Shown: positions 21,471-30,599, numbered from the stretch's first letter. The stretch is DNA of 64,000 nt from Cladopsammia gracilis (GCA_022457155.1 JAJGOT010000039.1:21001-85000); one strand, 5' to 3'. A program made the numbers and translations. Notes: generated by a model not told the origin, from the sequence alone.

Positions 21471-21952
21471 GTTGAACAAGTCACAGTTTGATAATTACCA
21501 CAAAAGATATGTTTTATCCATAAAGTTACTTTCCCACTTAGTTTTTCTCCAATGTGTCTCCATATATGAAAGTTCGATGGAACTCCAATGTCTAATTTAC
21601 AGAAAAGTTTTGGCATTTTACTTTTATCCGTTTTAATCAACTTGAAATCTGTTGCTTCAAAATCACCAATTTCGGAACGGGTTATTCTAATGAGATGATA
21701 AAGTCTTTCTGCAATGAGACTTTGGATATGATTTTCAATTTCCTGGATTTTAAAATGAACTTCTGGTGGAGATTGTTCCAGGTTTATTCCCAAAGAATAT
21801 CCGAAATGATTTTTAAATATCTTAAAGGAGCAAGGAATGGATAGAATAATATTTTTTCCTCGCTTTTGTAGAGGCATCAATGCAAAGACATTTTCCTTTA
21901 TTTTCTTAACTTGTGTTTCCCTTATTTCAATTTCACTTTCATTAAATTCCAT
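21428..21952 (-). CDS. Putative ssDNA-binding protein (inner Polinton)
   Basis: 174 residues. The C-terminal half (LFCKLDIG...LSGKVTLWIKHIFCGN) matches the outer element's protein at 43359-43976, whose counterpart in the AT-rich element is at 55360-56100. The alternating beta pattern, and the acidic tails of the outer and AT-rich versions, suggest an OB-fold ssDNA-binding protein that works with PolB. That assignment is inference. This copy lacks the acidic tail; its C-terminus overlaps the HTH gene end. An unrelated virion or regulatory role is possible. Confidence 0.5.
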   Translation of the reverse strand: MEFNESEIEIRETQVKKIKENVFALMPLQKRGKNIILSIPCSFKIFKNHFGYSLGINLEQSPPEVHFKIQEIENHIQSLIAERLYHLIRITRSEIGDFEATDFKLIKTDKSKMPKLFCKLDIGVPSNFHIWRHIGEKLSGKVTLWIKHIFCGNYQTVTCSTISLEKNPKFLNVF

Positions 21953-21991
21953 TTTTTTTTAAAAAAATTATTTTTTTTAATTTTATATAAA

Positions 21992-22330
21992 ATGGTAGAA
22001 GCAGATTGGAATGAAGAAGTAACTGAAGATAGAGTTGAATCACAAAACTGGATTCAATTTCATTTTATTCAAGACGAAGATGAAGAAGAAGTCTTGATTG
22101 AAGAAATTGGAGAAGAAGACTGGATTGAATTTATTGAAGAAATGATAAATCTCGATTTTAGTGATGATCTAGCAATAAAAATTAGAAATGAACTGGAAAA
22201 AATAGATTATCACCCAGAAGATTTTCTTAGGGATCTCACGGAATATGAATTTGATGGAAATGATTTTAAAGACTTCTCAGCAGAAGAAATTGTTGAAATG
22301 ATCTCAGAACCTCTTGATAATGTAGATTGA
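21992..22330 (+). CDS. Highly acidic protein, 112 aa
   Basis: The start at 21992 lies in TATATAAAATG. About a third of residues are Glu or Asp. No family recognised. It is divergent from the SSB-like gene and convergent with the fibre gene, from which a perfect hairpin separates it. A role as a basic-protein chaperone, or as a DNA mimic, is possible but unproven. No counterpart is seen in the outer element at this place. Confidence 0.55.
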   Translation: MVEADWNEEVTEDRVESQNWIQFHFIQDEDEEEVLIEEIGEEDWIEFIEEMINLDFSDDLAIKIRNELEKIDYHPEDFLRDLTEYEFDGNDFKDFSAEEIVEMISEPLDNVD

Positions 22331-22354
22331 TTCCACTCCAATGGAGTGGAATCA
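22328..22354. terminator. Perfect hairpin between convergent genes
   Basis: TGATTCCACTCC / GGAGTGGAATCA form a 12-bp stem with a 3-base loop. The stem includes the stop codons of both convergent genes (acidic protein and fibre). It may be an RNA 3'-end or insulating structure. Confidence 0.55.
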
Positions 22355-24154
22355 TATTTCAAAAATCAGCGAAAGATAAACTGCCTCATTTAACCCGATC
22401 ACCAGGTCATCTTGAGGGGAAAAAGAAAAATTAGTCATGCCTGGGATTTCAATTCCATCCCCAATATGAAATTTCTGTCTTCTGCTTCCATTTCCAGTCC
22501 AGGTTCTTTCAAATTTACGGTTATTCACTGACATGGAGAAAGTCAAATCAATCTTTGGGACATTCGTTATTGAGGCATGAAATAACCCCACTTCAACCAG
22601 TTTTGTTTTCATTGGGAAGAAAAGAAACCTCGAGGTGCTGCCGATGAATAAAAACTTTTTGCTATCATCATTTTTTCGAAAGACGCCGGTTTCCACAATT
22701 CTACTCCCAGACAAGTTGTGGCCATTCAAATCCAAGTCAGCCTCCATAACCATCTTCCCGCCCTCAAAAACGAAAGGGGAATCGAAGACGCTGCTTTCAA
22801 CATCAGGTTGAGAACCAGCAATGCCATATATGATCAACTTTGCGTTTCCTTTTTCGGCTGACTCGGCAGTTCCCCACCATTTCAGATCCAGGAAAATAAA
22901 TTCAGGTGGGGAAATCCTCCATTTATGCATATGGATAATGGATCTGGAATACCCCGAAAACTTCTTAGTTGATTGCTGATTGATATTCAGACTTGTGCTC
23001 ACGACATTAACACTCACACCATCCATTGACGCGGGGAAGAATTCAATGCAAATCGTGTATTCTCCCTCTGGGAGTTTGAACATATTGAATCCGAGTCTCC
23101 CATCGTATTCATTGAAATGATCTTTTGTTATTTGCAAGTCATACGCCTTCTTGTTGAAAAGATGCGGCGAATTTGAAAAATCAGTTATGCCAGTTACTTC
23201 CATATCATGTTCAGAGCTGGATTCATCCACATTTTCCATCAGATAGCGGAATGCGTCCTTTGGATGGGAGGTTGACGTGATATGCGATTCATTGACATAT
23301 TCTTTAAGATTCTTTTCTAATTCCATCGTGTGGGCTACCACACCTCCTATCGCATTATCCACATAAGATTTTGACGTGGGTTGATGCTTCAGAGTTGGCG
23401 CTGCAATATTGTTGATTTGTTGCGAGTTCATATCCAGGTTTCCGGTCATTGTTCCACCTTCCAACGAAAGCTTTTTCGCGGATTGGGCATCCACATATCG
23501 CATATTTGCGCCTTGGTCGGCAACTTCGGGATCTTTCACGTTAAAAATGGTGTGATTTCCCATATCCAAAGCCGTCTCCATTGGAAACGTCTCTTTGCGG
23601 GATAAGAAGATATTCTTACCATCATTGTAAGAGATCAGGTTGTTATAATGCGCTCCCAAATCATGCCATGTTTGTTGTTTTGAGTTTTTCACGTTGAAAA
23701 GTCCTTTCAAATCCAAATCTTTCGTGACTTCATGAGTGTGAGGGTGGAATTTTTTCAGAGTGATCATATTCACCACTGACAAATCCTGGTTTTCATCCGT
23801 GTCCAGATTGACGATCAATTTGCGATTCATTTCTATTTCCCCGGGGTTGATAAGTTTTTGTCCCCTGAGATCAAGATCCCCAGTCATATGGGAAGACCCA
23901 TCCACCTGGAGAGAATCTGCCCTCAATTGCGTTAATTTGTTTTCGAGGTTTGTTTCAAGAACATCAACTTGATGCTTTGTGATTGCATCACCCCTCGCTG
24001 TTCCTTCAGCGACATTGGTCAATTTTTTCCTTTGGATATCATAATCCCCTGCAGGCGTCAGCTTGAAACCAACGCCTGGCAACCCATCTTTTCCCGTCTG
24101 TCTTTGTGATTGACTTGTTTGATCCCGTAACATTCCATTAGAATAACTCATCAT
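22352..24154 (-). CDS. Fibre-like receptor-binding protein (inner Polinton)
   Basis: About 600 residues, starting at ATGATG after TTTAAA. The N-terminus has a short collagen-like GKDGLPG. A shaft of repeated tail-fibre-type units follows: (M)TG(D/N)LD(L/M)...I.N...P...YVD, for example HMTGDLDLRGQKL, LDMGNHTIFNVKDP, TGNLDMNSQQINN, each followed by KHQVD or YVD-type ends. The C-terminal roughly 110 residues form a separate head. Shaft and anchor are nearly the same as in the outer element (33822-35559), but the head differs from about the last LDLN onward. This is the pattern of viral or phage adhesins. It is likely a virion spike; trimerisation and receptor are inferred. Confidence 0.7.
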   Translation of the reverse strand: MMSYSNGMLRDQTSQSQRQTGKDGLPGVGFKLTPAGDYDIQRKKLTNVAEGTARGDAITKHQVDVLETNLENKLTQLRADSLQVDGSSHMTGDLDLRGQKLINPGEIEMNRKLIVNLDTDENQDLSVVNMITLKKFHPHTHEVTKDLDLKGLFNVKNSKQQTWHDLGAHYNNLISYNDGKNIFLSRKETFPMETALDMGNHTIFNVKDPEVADQGANMRYVDAQSAKKLSLEGGTMTGNLDMNSQQINNIAAPTLKHQPTSKSYVDNAIGGVVAHTMELEKNLKEYVNESHITSTSHPKDAFRYLMENVDESSSEHDMEVTGITDFSNSPHLFNKKAYDLQITKDHFNEYDGRLGFNMFKLPEGEYTICIEFFPASMDGVSVNVVSTSLNINQQSTKKFSGYSRSIIHMHKWRISPPEFIFLDLKWWGTAESAEKGNAKLIIYGIAGSQPDVESSVFDSPFVFEGGKMVMEADLDLNGHNLSGSRIVETGVFRKNDDSKKFLFIGSTSRFLFFPMKTKLVEVGLFHASITNVPKIDLTFSMSVNNRKFERTWTGNGSRRQKFHIGDGIEIPGMTNFSFSPQDDLVIGLNEAVYLSLIFEI

Positions 24155-24155
24155 T

Positions 24156-24788
24156 TTAAATGACCTCATCAAAATTTCGGGAAATGAATTTCCTCGGCTT
24201 ATCAATATAGAGGAAAGAATAAGGGTCATGCGTTGCCTTCACATAATCTTCTTTGGTGATGTTATTCTCTCTGCAGAGCATAGAAATTTCATTGTTGCTG
24301 GGGAATTCAAAGATGCAAAAATGCGAGCAATTTAAACGAATATCTTTTGGTGTTTTATAATAACTTTGCGAAAGATACACGACAGAGCAATTCTTATGTC
24401 TACCCCGGATAAAATAATCAATCAAGGGCTTTTGATTCTTCTCGCAAACAAAATCATCAAAGACAACCAGTTTTTGATTATCATCTGTCAATGCCGAAAC
24501 TGGGATGATTTCATCCGGGGATGCTTCCACGACGTCATACCCAGCTTCTTTGCTGATTGGGCGAAACGTTTTCAGCAGATGATGATATTTAGTTTGGTCA
24601 AGATTTTTCGCATAGAGATAAATTTTATCGTAGAAGAGCAAGCGGAAAATCATATCCAGAAGAACATTTGTTTTCCCCGATCCCGAAGGGCCACAGATCA
24701 ACATTCTGAAATTTTGATTGGGCATGAAAGGATGCAGCTGCTTGTATTTGGTGATTGGATCATTGAAATCATAATTTGGAATCTTCAT
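24156..24788 (-). CDS. FtsK/HerA-type genome-packaging ATPase (A32-like), intact
   Basis: 210 residues from AATAAAATG. Walker A is GPSGSGKTN (residues about 31-39). Walker B is KLVVFDDF, followed by the LSQSY sensor region. This is the Polinton packaging ATPase that would pump DNA into the capsid. It lies directly next to the fibre gene, with a 1-bp gap, on the same strand. It is divergent from the core gene at 24895 across an 11-bp tandem repeat. Same length as the copy at 35561-36193. Confidence 0.9.
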   Translation of the reverse strand: MKIPNYDFNDPITKYKQLHPFMPNQNFRMLICGPSGSGKTNVLLDMIFRLLFYDKIYLYAKNLDQTKYHHLLKTFRPISKEAGYDVVEASPDEIIPVSALTDDNQKLVVFDDFVCEKNQKPLIDYFIRGRHKNCSVVYLSQSYYKTPKDIRLNCSHFCIFEFPSNNEISMLCRENNITKEDYVKATHDPYSFLYIDKPRKFISRNFDEVI

Positions 24789-24807
24789 TTTATTATGTTC
24801 AACATCA

Positions 24808-24873
24808 TGTTCCACATTTATTCCACATTTATTCCACATTTATTCCACATTTATTCCACATTTATTCCACATT
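24808..24873. repeat. 11-bp tandem repeat in divergent promoter region
   Basis: About six copies of CACATTTATTC between ATPase and core gene. The outer element has a different tandem repeat (8-bp ATTATGAG) in the same place (36226-36292). Confidence 0.85.
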
Positions 24874-24894
24874 AATTTATATCTAGTGAATAAA

Positions 24895-25910
24895 ATGAGT
24901 TTACTAAAGTGGAAAGAACTTGCACAAAGCAAAGCTGCTTTGGGAAATAAAATTAATTACGTTCATGATCGCATCACCAAGAAAAAGTTAGGTGAACAAA
25001 CAAGTCAAACAGAATATGAAAAAGTATTCAAACCCATAACATCAAAATTAGATGATGTGGTTGCATCGAATTTGAAACCCCCTCCAAGACTTAGGAAAAA
25101 GAAAGTCATGGGAGAAAAACAAGGGATTGATTATTATCCAGACGTAGATCCATTTGAAGAAATGGATGTTGAAGGCCTGTTTGATGCTGATGAGGCAGCT
25201 GTTGCACCGCAAGCAGCTAAGCAACTTCCAGAAAGACCGCCAACATATGAAGAAGTACTGGCAGAGTTAGAAGGTGAACCATCTATATATGAAGAGGGCG
25301 TTCCTGATTATGCTATGGAAGAGAGTGAAGAAGAGAAAGACGAGGAATCTGAATCTGGGAAGACGCTCAAGAAGACTTTGAAGAAGACGCAGCTAATAAC
25401 ATACTAGATCACCTGGGTTTAGTAAATTATGACACAACGGAGAAAGCCTTAGCTCAGCCAAATGTTCCAGTAGAAAAGAAAAAAAATTTTATTGAAAAAA
25501 GCATTATAAAGCCGGCTTTTGATAAAAGAGGTCAACTGAACAACCGCAACAGCTATCTGAAAAAAAAATTCAAGAAAGGAGAAATAACTAAAGATGAAAA
25601 GGATGTAGAAATGGGGCAAATAATAGCGCAAAGAAAAGTAGTGAATGATTACATGAAATATTATAGAAACAAACTCAAGTCATTTAAAGGCTCTGGCGTC
25701 CGAAAAAGATACGGGCGTGGTATTACATTTTTCTCCGATCCCAAAGAGCTGCTCCAGAAGCTTGAAGTCATCGTTGGGTCCATCCTTGCTGGGAATACAA
25801 ACGTTGACTTGAGAAATATTGGAGTTGCAATTCTCGATCTTCTCCTGAAAGAAGCAGTGATCAATAGATCCCAGCATGAGAAGATCTACAAAAACTATTT
25901 CAAACCATAA
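24895..25910 (+). pseudogene. Polinton core protein (about 330 aa), frame-shifted
   Basis: The start MSLLKW lies in GAATAAAATG. The N-terminal part is basic. The middle is strongly acidic (EESEEEKDEE) and holds PPTYEE, a PPxY late-domain-like motif. The C-terminus (25620-25910) is helical with DPKELLQKLEVIVGSILAGN. A one-base loss near 25365 breaks the frame; the outer copy 36299-37289 shows the intended continuity. The AT-rich element has a relative at 61949-63159. No known family; always divergent from the ATPase, so probably structural or assembly-related. Confidence 0.65.
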
Positions 25911-25911
25911 A

Positions 25912-26682
25912 ATGGAAAGAGAAATCGTTTTATCCTCCTTTTCCGTCAAGACTGGGGGAAACAAACCAGAAAATGTCACAACAAAATTCAATCGACCCAT
26001 TGTTTTGGATCCAAATTCTCAATATGTTGTTGGGTTGAACAGAATTATCAATATGAGTTTTACGTGGTATAACATCAATGCGGCATTGAAAAATCAGCTG
26101 ATCAGATTCAGCTCTGATGGTGGGAAAACATTTTCCGATATCACCTTTCCTGCTGGAGTTTGGGATTATTCCACAATAAATGCGGCAATTCGAAAAGCAA
26201 CAGGCCCACTCGCAGGCTCCACCCCAGGAAAGAATGAAAAATTCCCAATCAATCTTGCTTTCTCTCTCACAACTTTCAGAGTAACAATCACACTGGAAGA
26301 AAACTGGCAACTTGATTTCACTCAATCCAATTTCAACGATCTCGTTGGTTTTGAGAAAAAGATTCTGAAAGACAAAGTTAATGTTGGCCCCAGAGTTCCA
26401 AACCTCAGTCAAGATACTGATATGTTGAACGTTCATTGCGATCTTACAAATGATTCGCTTGTGGATGGGAAAGAGAGTGATATCATCTTCTCCTTTTCAA
26501 CATCTGTTCTGCAGGCCTCCTATAGTTTCACTTTGGAACCCATGAGAATCACATTCAGCCCTGTGAATAAAAACACAATAAGTTCCATTCGGATTTATAT
26601 CACTGACGGCAAAAGGCGGGTTGTTGATTTGAATGGAGCCGATACGGCGTTCTCGCTTATCTTGAAAAAGCAAATAAAATGA
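25912..26682 (+). CDS. Penton-like minor capsid protein, intact
   Basis: 256 residues, start in CATAAAATGG. Begins MEREIVLSSFSV; conserved FNRPI.LDP..QYVVGLNRI and SFTWYNI stretches, also present at 37291-38031 and 59501-60265. Position just before the small basic protein and MCP, together with length, fits the Polinton minor capsid (single jelly-roll penton) that caps five-fold vertices. The fold cannot be verified by eye. It starts 2 bp after the core gene ends and its stop overlaps the next ATG (AAATGA), so the genes are tightly packed. Confidence 0.75.
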   Translation: MEREIVLSSFSVKTGGNKPENVTTKFNRPIVLDPNSQYVVGLNRIINMSFTWYNINAALKNQLIRFSSDGGKTFSDITFPAGVWDYSTINAAIRKATGPLAGSTPGKNEKFPINLAFSLTTFRVTITLEENWQLDFTQSNFNDLVGFEKKILKDKVNVGPRVPNLSQDTDMLNVHCDLTNDSLVDGKESDIIFSFSTSVLQASYSFTLEPMRITFSPVNKNTISSIRIYITDGKRRVVDLNGADTAFSLILKKQIK

Positions 26683-27113
26683 AACCTTATGAATTCTCTC
26701 GTTATTATCACCCCCAGCTGGGGCGATTTGTCTTCCGGCACAAAGGAACAGGTTTGATTGTGGACAATATTTTCAAACCAATGAGGAAGGTCGCATCCGC
26801 AGTTTTCAATAAATTCGCAAAACCCATTGCGAAAAAAGCATTGGAATCAGGTATTTCTCACGTTGGGGATAAACTCGGCAAAAAAGCAGTTGAAAAATCT
26901 GGCGATTTAATCATGAAAAAACTGGAAAATATGAGAATTGGGAGCAAAAAACCGCCAGGTAAAAAACAACCAGCGAGCGAACGCGCAGCCCGCGCGAGCC
27001 GAGCGAAGCTAGCTCGACCACAATCAACCCGACCGCAGGGAGAAAGTTCTGATGCTATATTGAACAGACTTATATCGGGACAAGGCATCCGAAAAAGAAA
27101 AAAAATGATATAA
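26679..27113 (+). CDS. Small basic virion-type protein with an adenain-like site
   Basis: 144 residues; its ATG overlaps the penton stop. Central amphipathic helices (IAKKALESGISHVGDKLGKKA) are followed by a variable low-complexity arginine/alanine linker derived from the AGCGAAGC repeat. A conserved C-terminus LNRLISGQG then precedes a basic RKRKK end. ISGQG fits the adenovirus protease consensus (M/I/L)xGx-G, so the tail may be clipped during maturation. Related to 38028-38440 and 60283-60627. Its role is probably a DNA-condensing or membrane-active minor core protein, by analogy only. Confidence 0.6.
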   Translation: MKPYEFSRYYHPQLGRFVFRHKGTGLIVDNIFKPMRKVASAVFNKFAKPIAKKALESGISHVGDKLGKKAVEKSGDLIMKKLENMRIGSKKPPGKKQPASERAARASRAKLARPQSTRPQGESSDAILNRLISGQGIRKRKKMI

Positions 27114-27114
27114 A

Positions 27115-28393
27115 ATGGCTTTTCGATCGAATGAATATCTTCAAAGAAATGAATTAGTGCGCTTCCAGCTGGATGACACAATCCGAGCTCCAGCTAATAA
27201 TCAACCTCAACAAAAAAATGGTTATAAATTCACGATTAATGACCGATCCGCATTCTACGATTGGTATAATGCTTATTTCGAGGTGCAATTTCAACTCCAA
27301 AAACTGGCGGATGGTGCCGGATATGCGGCAGCTGACAGGATCACAGTGATCAATGGCGCTCATTCCCTGATTAAACACCTGACAATCCGATCTGCGGGAA
27401 AGATTATTTATGACACTGATAATCTGCACAAGGTCTGTTTCGCAAAGAATTTGCTGGAATACTCCGACGACTTCAGCAGATCAGTCGCCAAGAACAGTTT
27501 CTGGTATTTGGATACTGATGCAACAACCGCTAATACGAATGCAGGATTTGAAGCTCGCAGGATACAATCTCAAGCAGTTCAAAACAATGGAAACGGCGGT
27601 GCAAAGAACATTAACACGATCATTCCCCTGAATCGTTTTTCCTTTTTCGAAGAGTTGGAAGATAAGATGCTTGTGCCTATGCAGCTTCAATTCGAGATAA
27701 CACTTCAAGATGATGGGGAACTCATTCATATGGCAAACGGCGTTGATGCTGGAAGAGTTGTGCTGAATCGATTTTTGCTTTGGGTTCCTAGGTTGACTCC
27801 CAAAGATTCTCTTTATGACAAATTTGTCAGCTCATTCCTGAAAGAAACGCAATGGAAATATCTGAGGGAAATGTATCAGCAATCAGCTCCCTCGCAATCA
27901 TCAGGATTCTTCCAGATATCTGCAAGTATTGATAATGTGAGGCATATTTTTGTCTGGCTGAAAAGAACTGCCCCACCCAATGATGACCCTGCAGAAGATA
28001 ACCCTTATCTTATGGACACTTTCAAGCTGAATGCGGCAGATGCAAACTCATCCTTGTCGACCTGCAGGCTAGAGTATGGCAATGGGGTTTTCTACCCGGA
28101 AACAGAGTATGACAGTGAAAGCAAAGTAAGAATATTCCAGGATGTCATGGCTTATGCAATGAGGAAAAATGATTTTAACACAGCTTAATCTGGCCAATTT
28201 CAATTCTCTTTTCCCGTTGATCTATTTCAATCTGACTTATCAAACTGAAAAACCGACAAGAGATCCCAAGCAGTTGATATTCAGATATCGATTGAACGCA
28301 GATGCAGCTGCAAACTTCAATGTACATGCGATAGTTCTCTATGAAGAAATGGTGAAAATTGATAAAATTGGAAATGAACTGGTTATCGTGTGA
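27115..28393 (+). pseudogene. Major capsid protein, frame-shifted near its end
   Basis: The start lies in ATATAAAATGG, 2 bp after the previous gene. About 430 residues in the ancestral frame, as at 38442-39728. Typical Polinton MCP features include an early DWYNAYFEVQF strand and a two-part architecture, compatible with a double jelly-roll. After 357 residues a short deletion near 28180 puts the last 70 residues (NLANFNSLFPLIYF...) into another frame (28189-28393). As read, the protein would be truncated. Confidence 0.8.
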
Positions 28394-28430
28394 AGTGTGA
28401 AGTGTGAAAAAACATATGTTATCATTTAAA

Positions 28431-29306
28431 ATGACAACATATCACCCATATAAAGTAAATTTATCTGAAGGGCAAAAAAACAAGCTTGGAAGAGCATTCC
28501 GAACAAACAGCCCTATCACCCTGAGATTGGGTGACAATCAAACAAGCGGAAGTGATGAGCTGATGCTAACAGCCAATCAAATTAAAAGAATCGCAAAAGC
28601 AAAATCTCTGGGAAAGGGAGTTGAGATAAAGATAACAAAAACACAAATTAGAAAAGTAATGAAACAAGGTGGAAGTCTATATTCTGCTATTGTTCCTTTA
28701 GCTAAAACACTGATACCCACCCTGGGTAAAACACTTGGGTTGTCAGCACTGGCTGGTTCAGCGAGTGAAGGAGCGAGTCAAGTTGTAAAAGCAATCAGTG
28801 GAAAGGGAGCGGGTCAAGTGGGTGGATTTCTCATTCCCCAAAATAAAATTCAGAAACTGATTGACAATAAACATTTGTTGACAAATAAGCAGAAACAGGA
28901 CATTTTGGTTGCCCTTAAATCAGGAGGACAACTGACGATAAAACCATCAGCAAAACAATCTGGTGGATTGTTGGGAACTGTGCTGGCTTCCATTGGAATT
29001 CCACTGGCGCTGGACATGGTGAAAAATTTGTTTGGGAAGGGAGCGGCGCAGCCGCGACCTCGACTGAAAGGAGAAGGCGCTCCAAGAGTTGGAAGGCCAA
29101 AAGGAAAGGGAGCGCCAAGATTGGGGACTCCTTACCCATATCACGCGTTGAATCCACCTCCCCCATTCGTTGGAAGCTGGGGAAAAGGGATGGGTAAAAA
29201 AAAATCAAAAAAGGGAGCGAAGCGACCGCGCCAGCAGGGCAAAGGACTTCTGCTGGGGGACAACAGTCCATTCAACAACATCCCAATTCTCGGGGCGATT
29301 CTTTGA
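28431..29306 (+). CDS. Basic glycine-rich structural protein, frameshift donor for the protease
   Basis: 291 residues; start MTTYHPYKVNL in TTTAAAATG. A middle region resembles membrane-active glycine zippers (GLSALAGSASEGASQ, SGGLLGTVLASIGIPLALDM). A Pro/Gly/basic tail ends NIPILGAIL. Motifs ISGKG and LFGKG fit (M/I/L)xGxG protease sites. An A9 run (29196-29204) and A_AAA_AAG (29207-29213) lie in phase near the end. The -1 frame from there is open into the protease. Counterparts are at 39765-40880 and a stub at 59006. Probably an internal virion protein processed by the protease. Confidence 0.6.
   Translation: MTTYHPYKVNLSEGQKNKLGRAFRTNSPITLRLGDNQTSGSDELMLTANQIKRIAKAKSLGKGVEIKITKTQIRKVMKQGGSLYSAIVPLAKTLIPTLGKTLGLSALAGSASEGASQVVKAISGKGAGQVGGFLIPQNKIQKLIDNKHLLTNKQKQDILVALKSGGQLTIKPSAKQSGGLLGTVLASIGIPLALDMVKNLFGKGAAQPRPRLKGEGAPRVGRPKGKGAPRLGTPYPYHALNPPPPFVGSWGKGMGKKKSKKGAKRPRQQGKGLLLGDNSPFNNIPILGAIL
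29196..29213 (+). promoter_or_regulatory. Candidate -1 frameshift site into the protease
   Basis: A_AAA_AAA (29198-29204) and A_AAA_AAG (29207-29213) are both in the zero-frame phase of the upstream gene. The -1 frame contains no stop before the protease, which lacks an ATG. A 7-bp stem CCAGCAG / CTGCTGG starts about 17 nt downstream, which is rather far. In the outer element the run has ten A's and the two frames are already fused. Confidence 0.45.
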
Positions 29307-29767
29307 AGCCGAAGTTCGTGAACAAACCTCTGAGCAACCTTGATCTTCTCCAGTGGATTGATTTTCTGAAAATTCCCAATTTCAAAGGGATTTTCGCTAG
29401 GGATGAAGCGAGGCTACGAGAACACAGCCCCTGCATTATCAATCTTGATTCGCTTGAAAATGCCGGAACTCACTGGGTGTGTTGCGTTCCTGGTCGCTTC
29501 GCTCCCGGTCGCTTCGTTCCCTCTGGGAAATTCACGTGGTATTTTGACTCATTTGGAATGGGATTTCCCCAAGAATTCAGAAGTTCCAAACCGGTGATTT
29601 GGAACAGCAGTCAGTATCAAAACATAGACAGTGTCCTTTGCGGGTATTATTGCCTGTTTTTCCTCCATCAATGGTCGCAGGGGAAAGATTTCTATGATAT
29701 TCTCAAACCTCTCAGTCTAACTGATACCAGGTTTAATGAAAGATTCATAAAAAAATATTTCGATTGA
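29303..29767 (+). CDS. Adenain-like cysteine protease (maturation protease)
   Basis: Adenovirus-type (C5 family) protease. Catalytic residues are visible in order: His in GTHWVCC, Asp in YFDSFG, Gln in SSQYQN and Cys in CGYYC. The domain is about 150 residues. No ATG exists in this frame between the frameshift site at 29213 and the catalytic His, so it is probably made as a -1 frameshift extension of the upstream protein; 29303 is a TTG. A VPGRFAPGRF insert before the Asp comes from the AGCGAAGC-type repeat and is absent in the outer copy. It would cleave virion precursors at LxGxG-type sites. Confidence 0.85.
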   Translation: MKPKFVNKPLSNLDLLQWIDFLKIPNFKGIFARDEARLREHSPCIINLDSLENAGTHWVCCVPGRFAPGRFVPSGKFTWYFDSFGMGFPQEFRSSKPVIWNSSQYQNIDSVLCGYYCLFFLHQWSQGKDFYDILKPLSLTDTRFNERFIKKYFD

Positions 29768-29769
29768 AA

Positions 29770-30578
29770 ATGAAGTCATATTGCGTGAAAGAGAAAAAAC
29801 AAACTGAATGCACCAATCCATCTGGATATATGACCGCAAAAAATGGAAGAAAGATGTGGTTTTGCCATTGCGCTTCCTGTGGAATCAAAAAAACAAGATT
29901 TGTGAAAAGTTCGGGAAACTGAGTCTGCCCCCACAAGGTGGGGGCATTGGTGAATTAGCATTGACTGGCGTTGCGCATGCTCTTCCCTGGCTCGGGAAAA
30001 AAACAGTTGAAATGGGTCGTTATGGAGCCAGTGAATTGTTGAGAAACAAAAAAGCTCTGAAAAAAGCATTGGATTTTGCCCTGGACAAGATGAAACCATT
30101 TCTTGCCAAAACCTCTTCCGATATGCTGAATGAGCTGAGCACGGCGATAAGGCCAAACAGAAAATATAAGACAGATCGAGCAGATTTAGATGGGGGTGCT
30201 TTAGATGTTCATTCCCTGATTGGAAAGCTGCCAAGGCCAAAGAAAGGATTCACCCTCCCAGGCCATAATTATACCGGCCCGTATAACCCATTGGATAAGC
30301 AAGTTAGATTCGATGAAAAGGGAAAGATTCTCGAAATTTATCAACAACCCACAGGAAAAACAGATGCAGTTGCTATGTAGCACGATGTGGATTATTCAGT
30401 CTGCGCAAAACAATTAAACCCACGTCAATGTAAAAATAAAGCAGACAGGAAAATGGTTGCCGCTTTGGATTCCATTCCTTGGAAAGAAAGGCAATGGGGT
30501 CATACTTTGGCGCGAAATACCATTGATGTAAAACAAAAACTTGGACTTGGCGTTTCAAAAAACGGGAAAAGATTTTGA
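29770..30578 (+). pseudogene. Phospholipase A2 (parvovirus VP1-type) protein, broken
   Basis: The start MKSYCVKEKK is 2 bp after the protease stop. An N-terminal Cys module (CHCASCGIKKTRF) lies ahead of a helical region with glycine zippers. The C-terminal PLA2-like domain has the calcium loop YTGPYNPLDKQ (near 30272) and the catalytic HDVDYS (near 30382). The fold would open host membranes on entry, as in parvoviruses. A frameshift near 29918 and a TAG just before the catalytic His (30378-30380) break this copy. It ends RF-stop at 30578, overlapping the integrase frame. Confidence 0.75.
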
Positions 30579-30599
30579 GTGAAGGCTGGGCTCAAAATC
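30557..30599 (+). promoter_or_regulatory. -1 ribosomal frameshift signal, PLA2 to integrase (inner copy)
   Basis: Slippery heptamer A_AAA_AAC at 30557-30563, in the PLA2 phase (TCA AAA AAC). A 7-nt spacer, then a perfect 9-bp stem GATTTTGAG (30571-30579) / CTCAAAATC (30591-30599) with an 11-nt loop. The PLA2 stop TGA lies in the stem. The -1 frame opens directly into integrase, which has no ATG. Confidence 0.75.

Noticed and set aside
22352..24154. Prophage tail fibre, implying bacterial contamination
   Set aside because: Neighbours are Polinton genes inside a Gypsy element and no bacterial features are present.
24895..25910. Programmed frameshift in the core-protein gene
   Set aside because: The inner and outer copies break at different places (near 25365 and near 36950), so these are independent errors or mutations.
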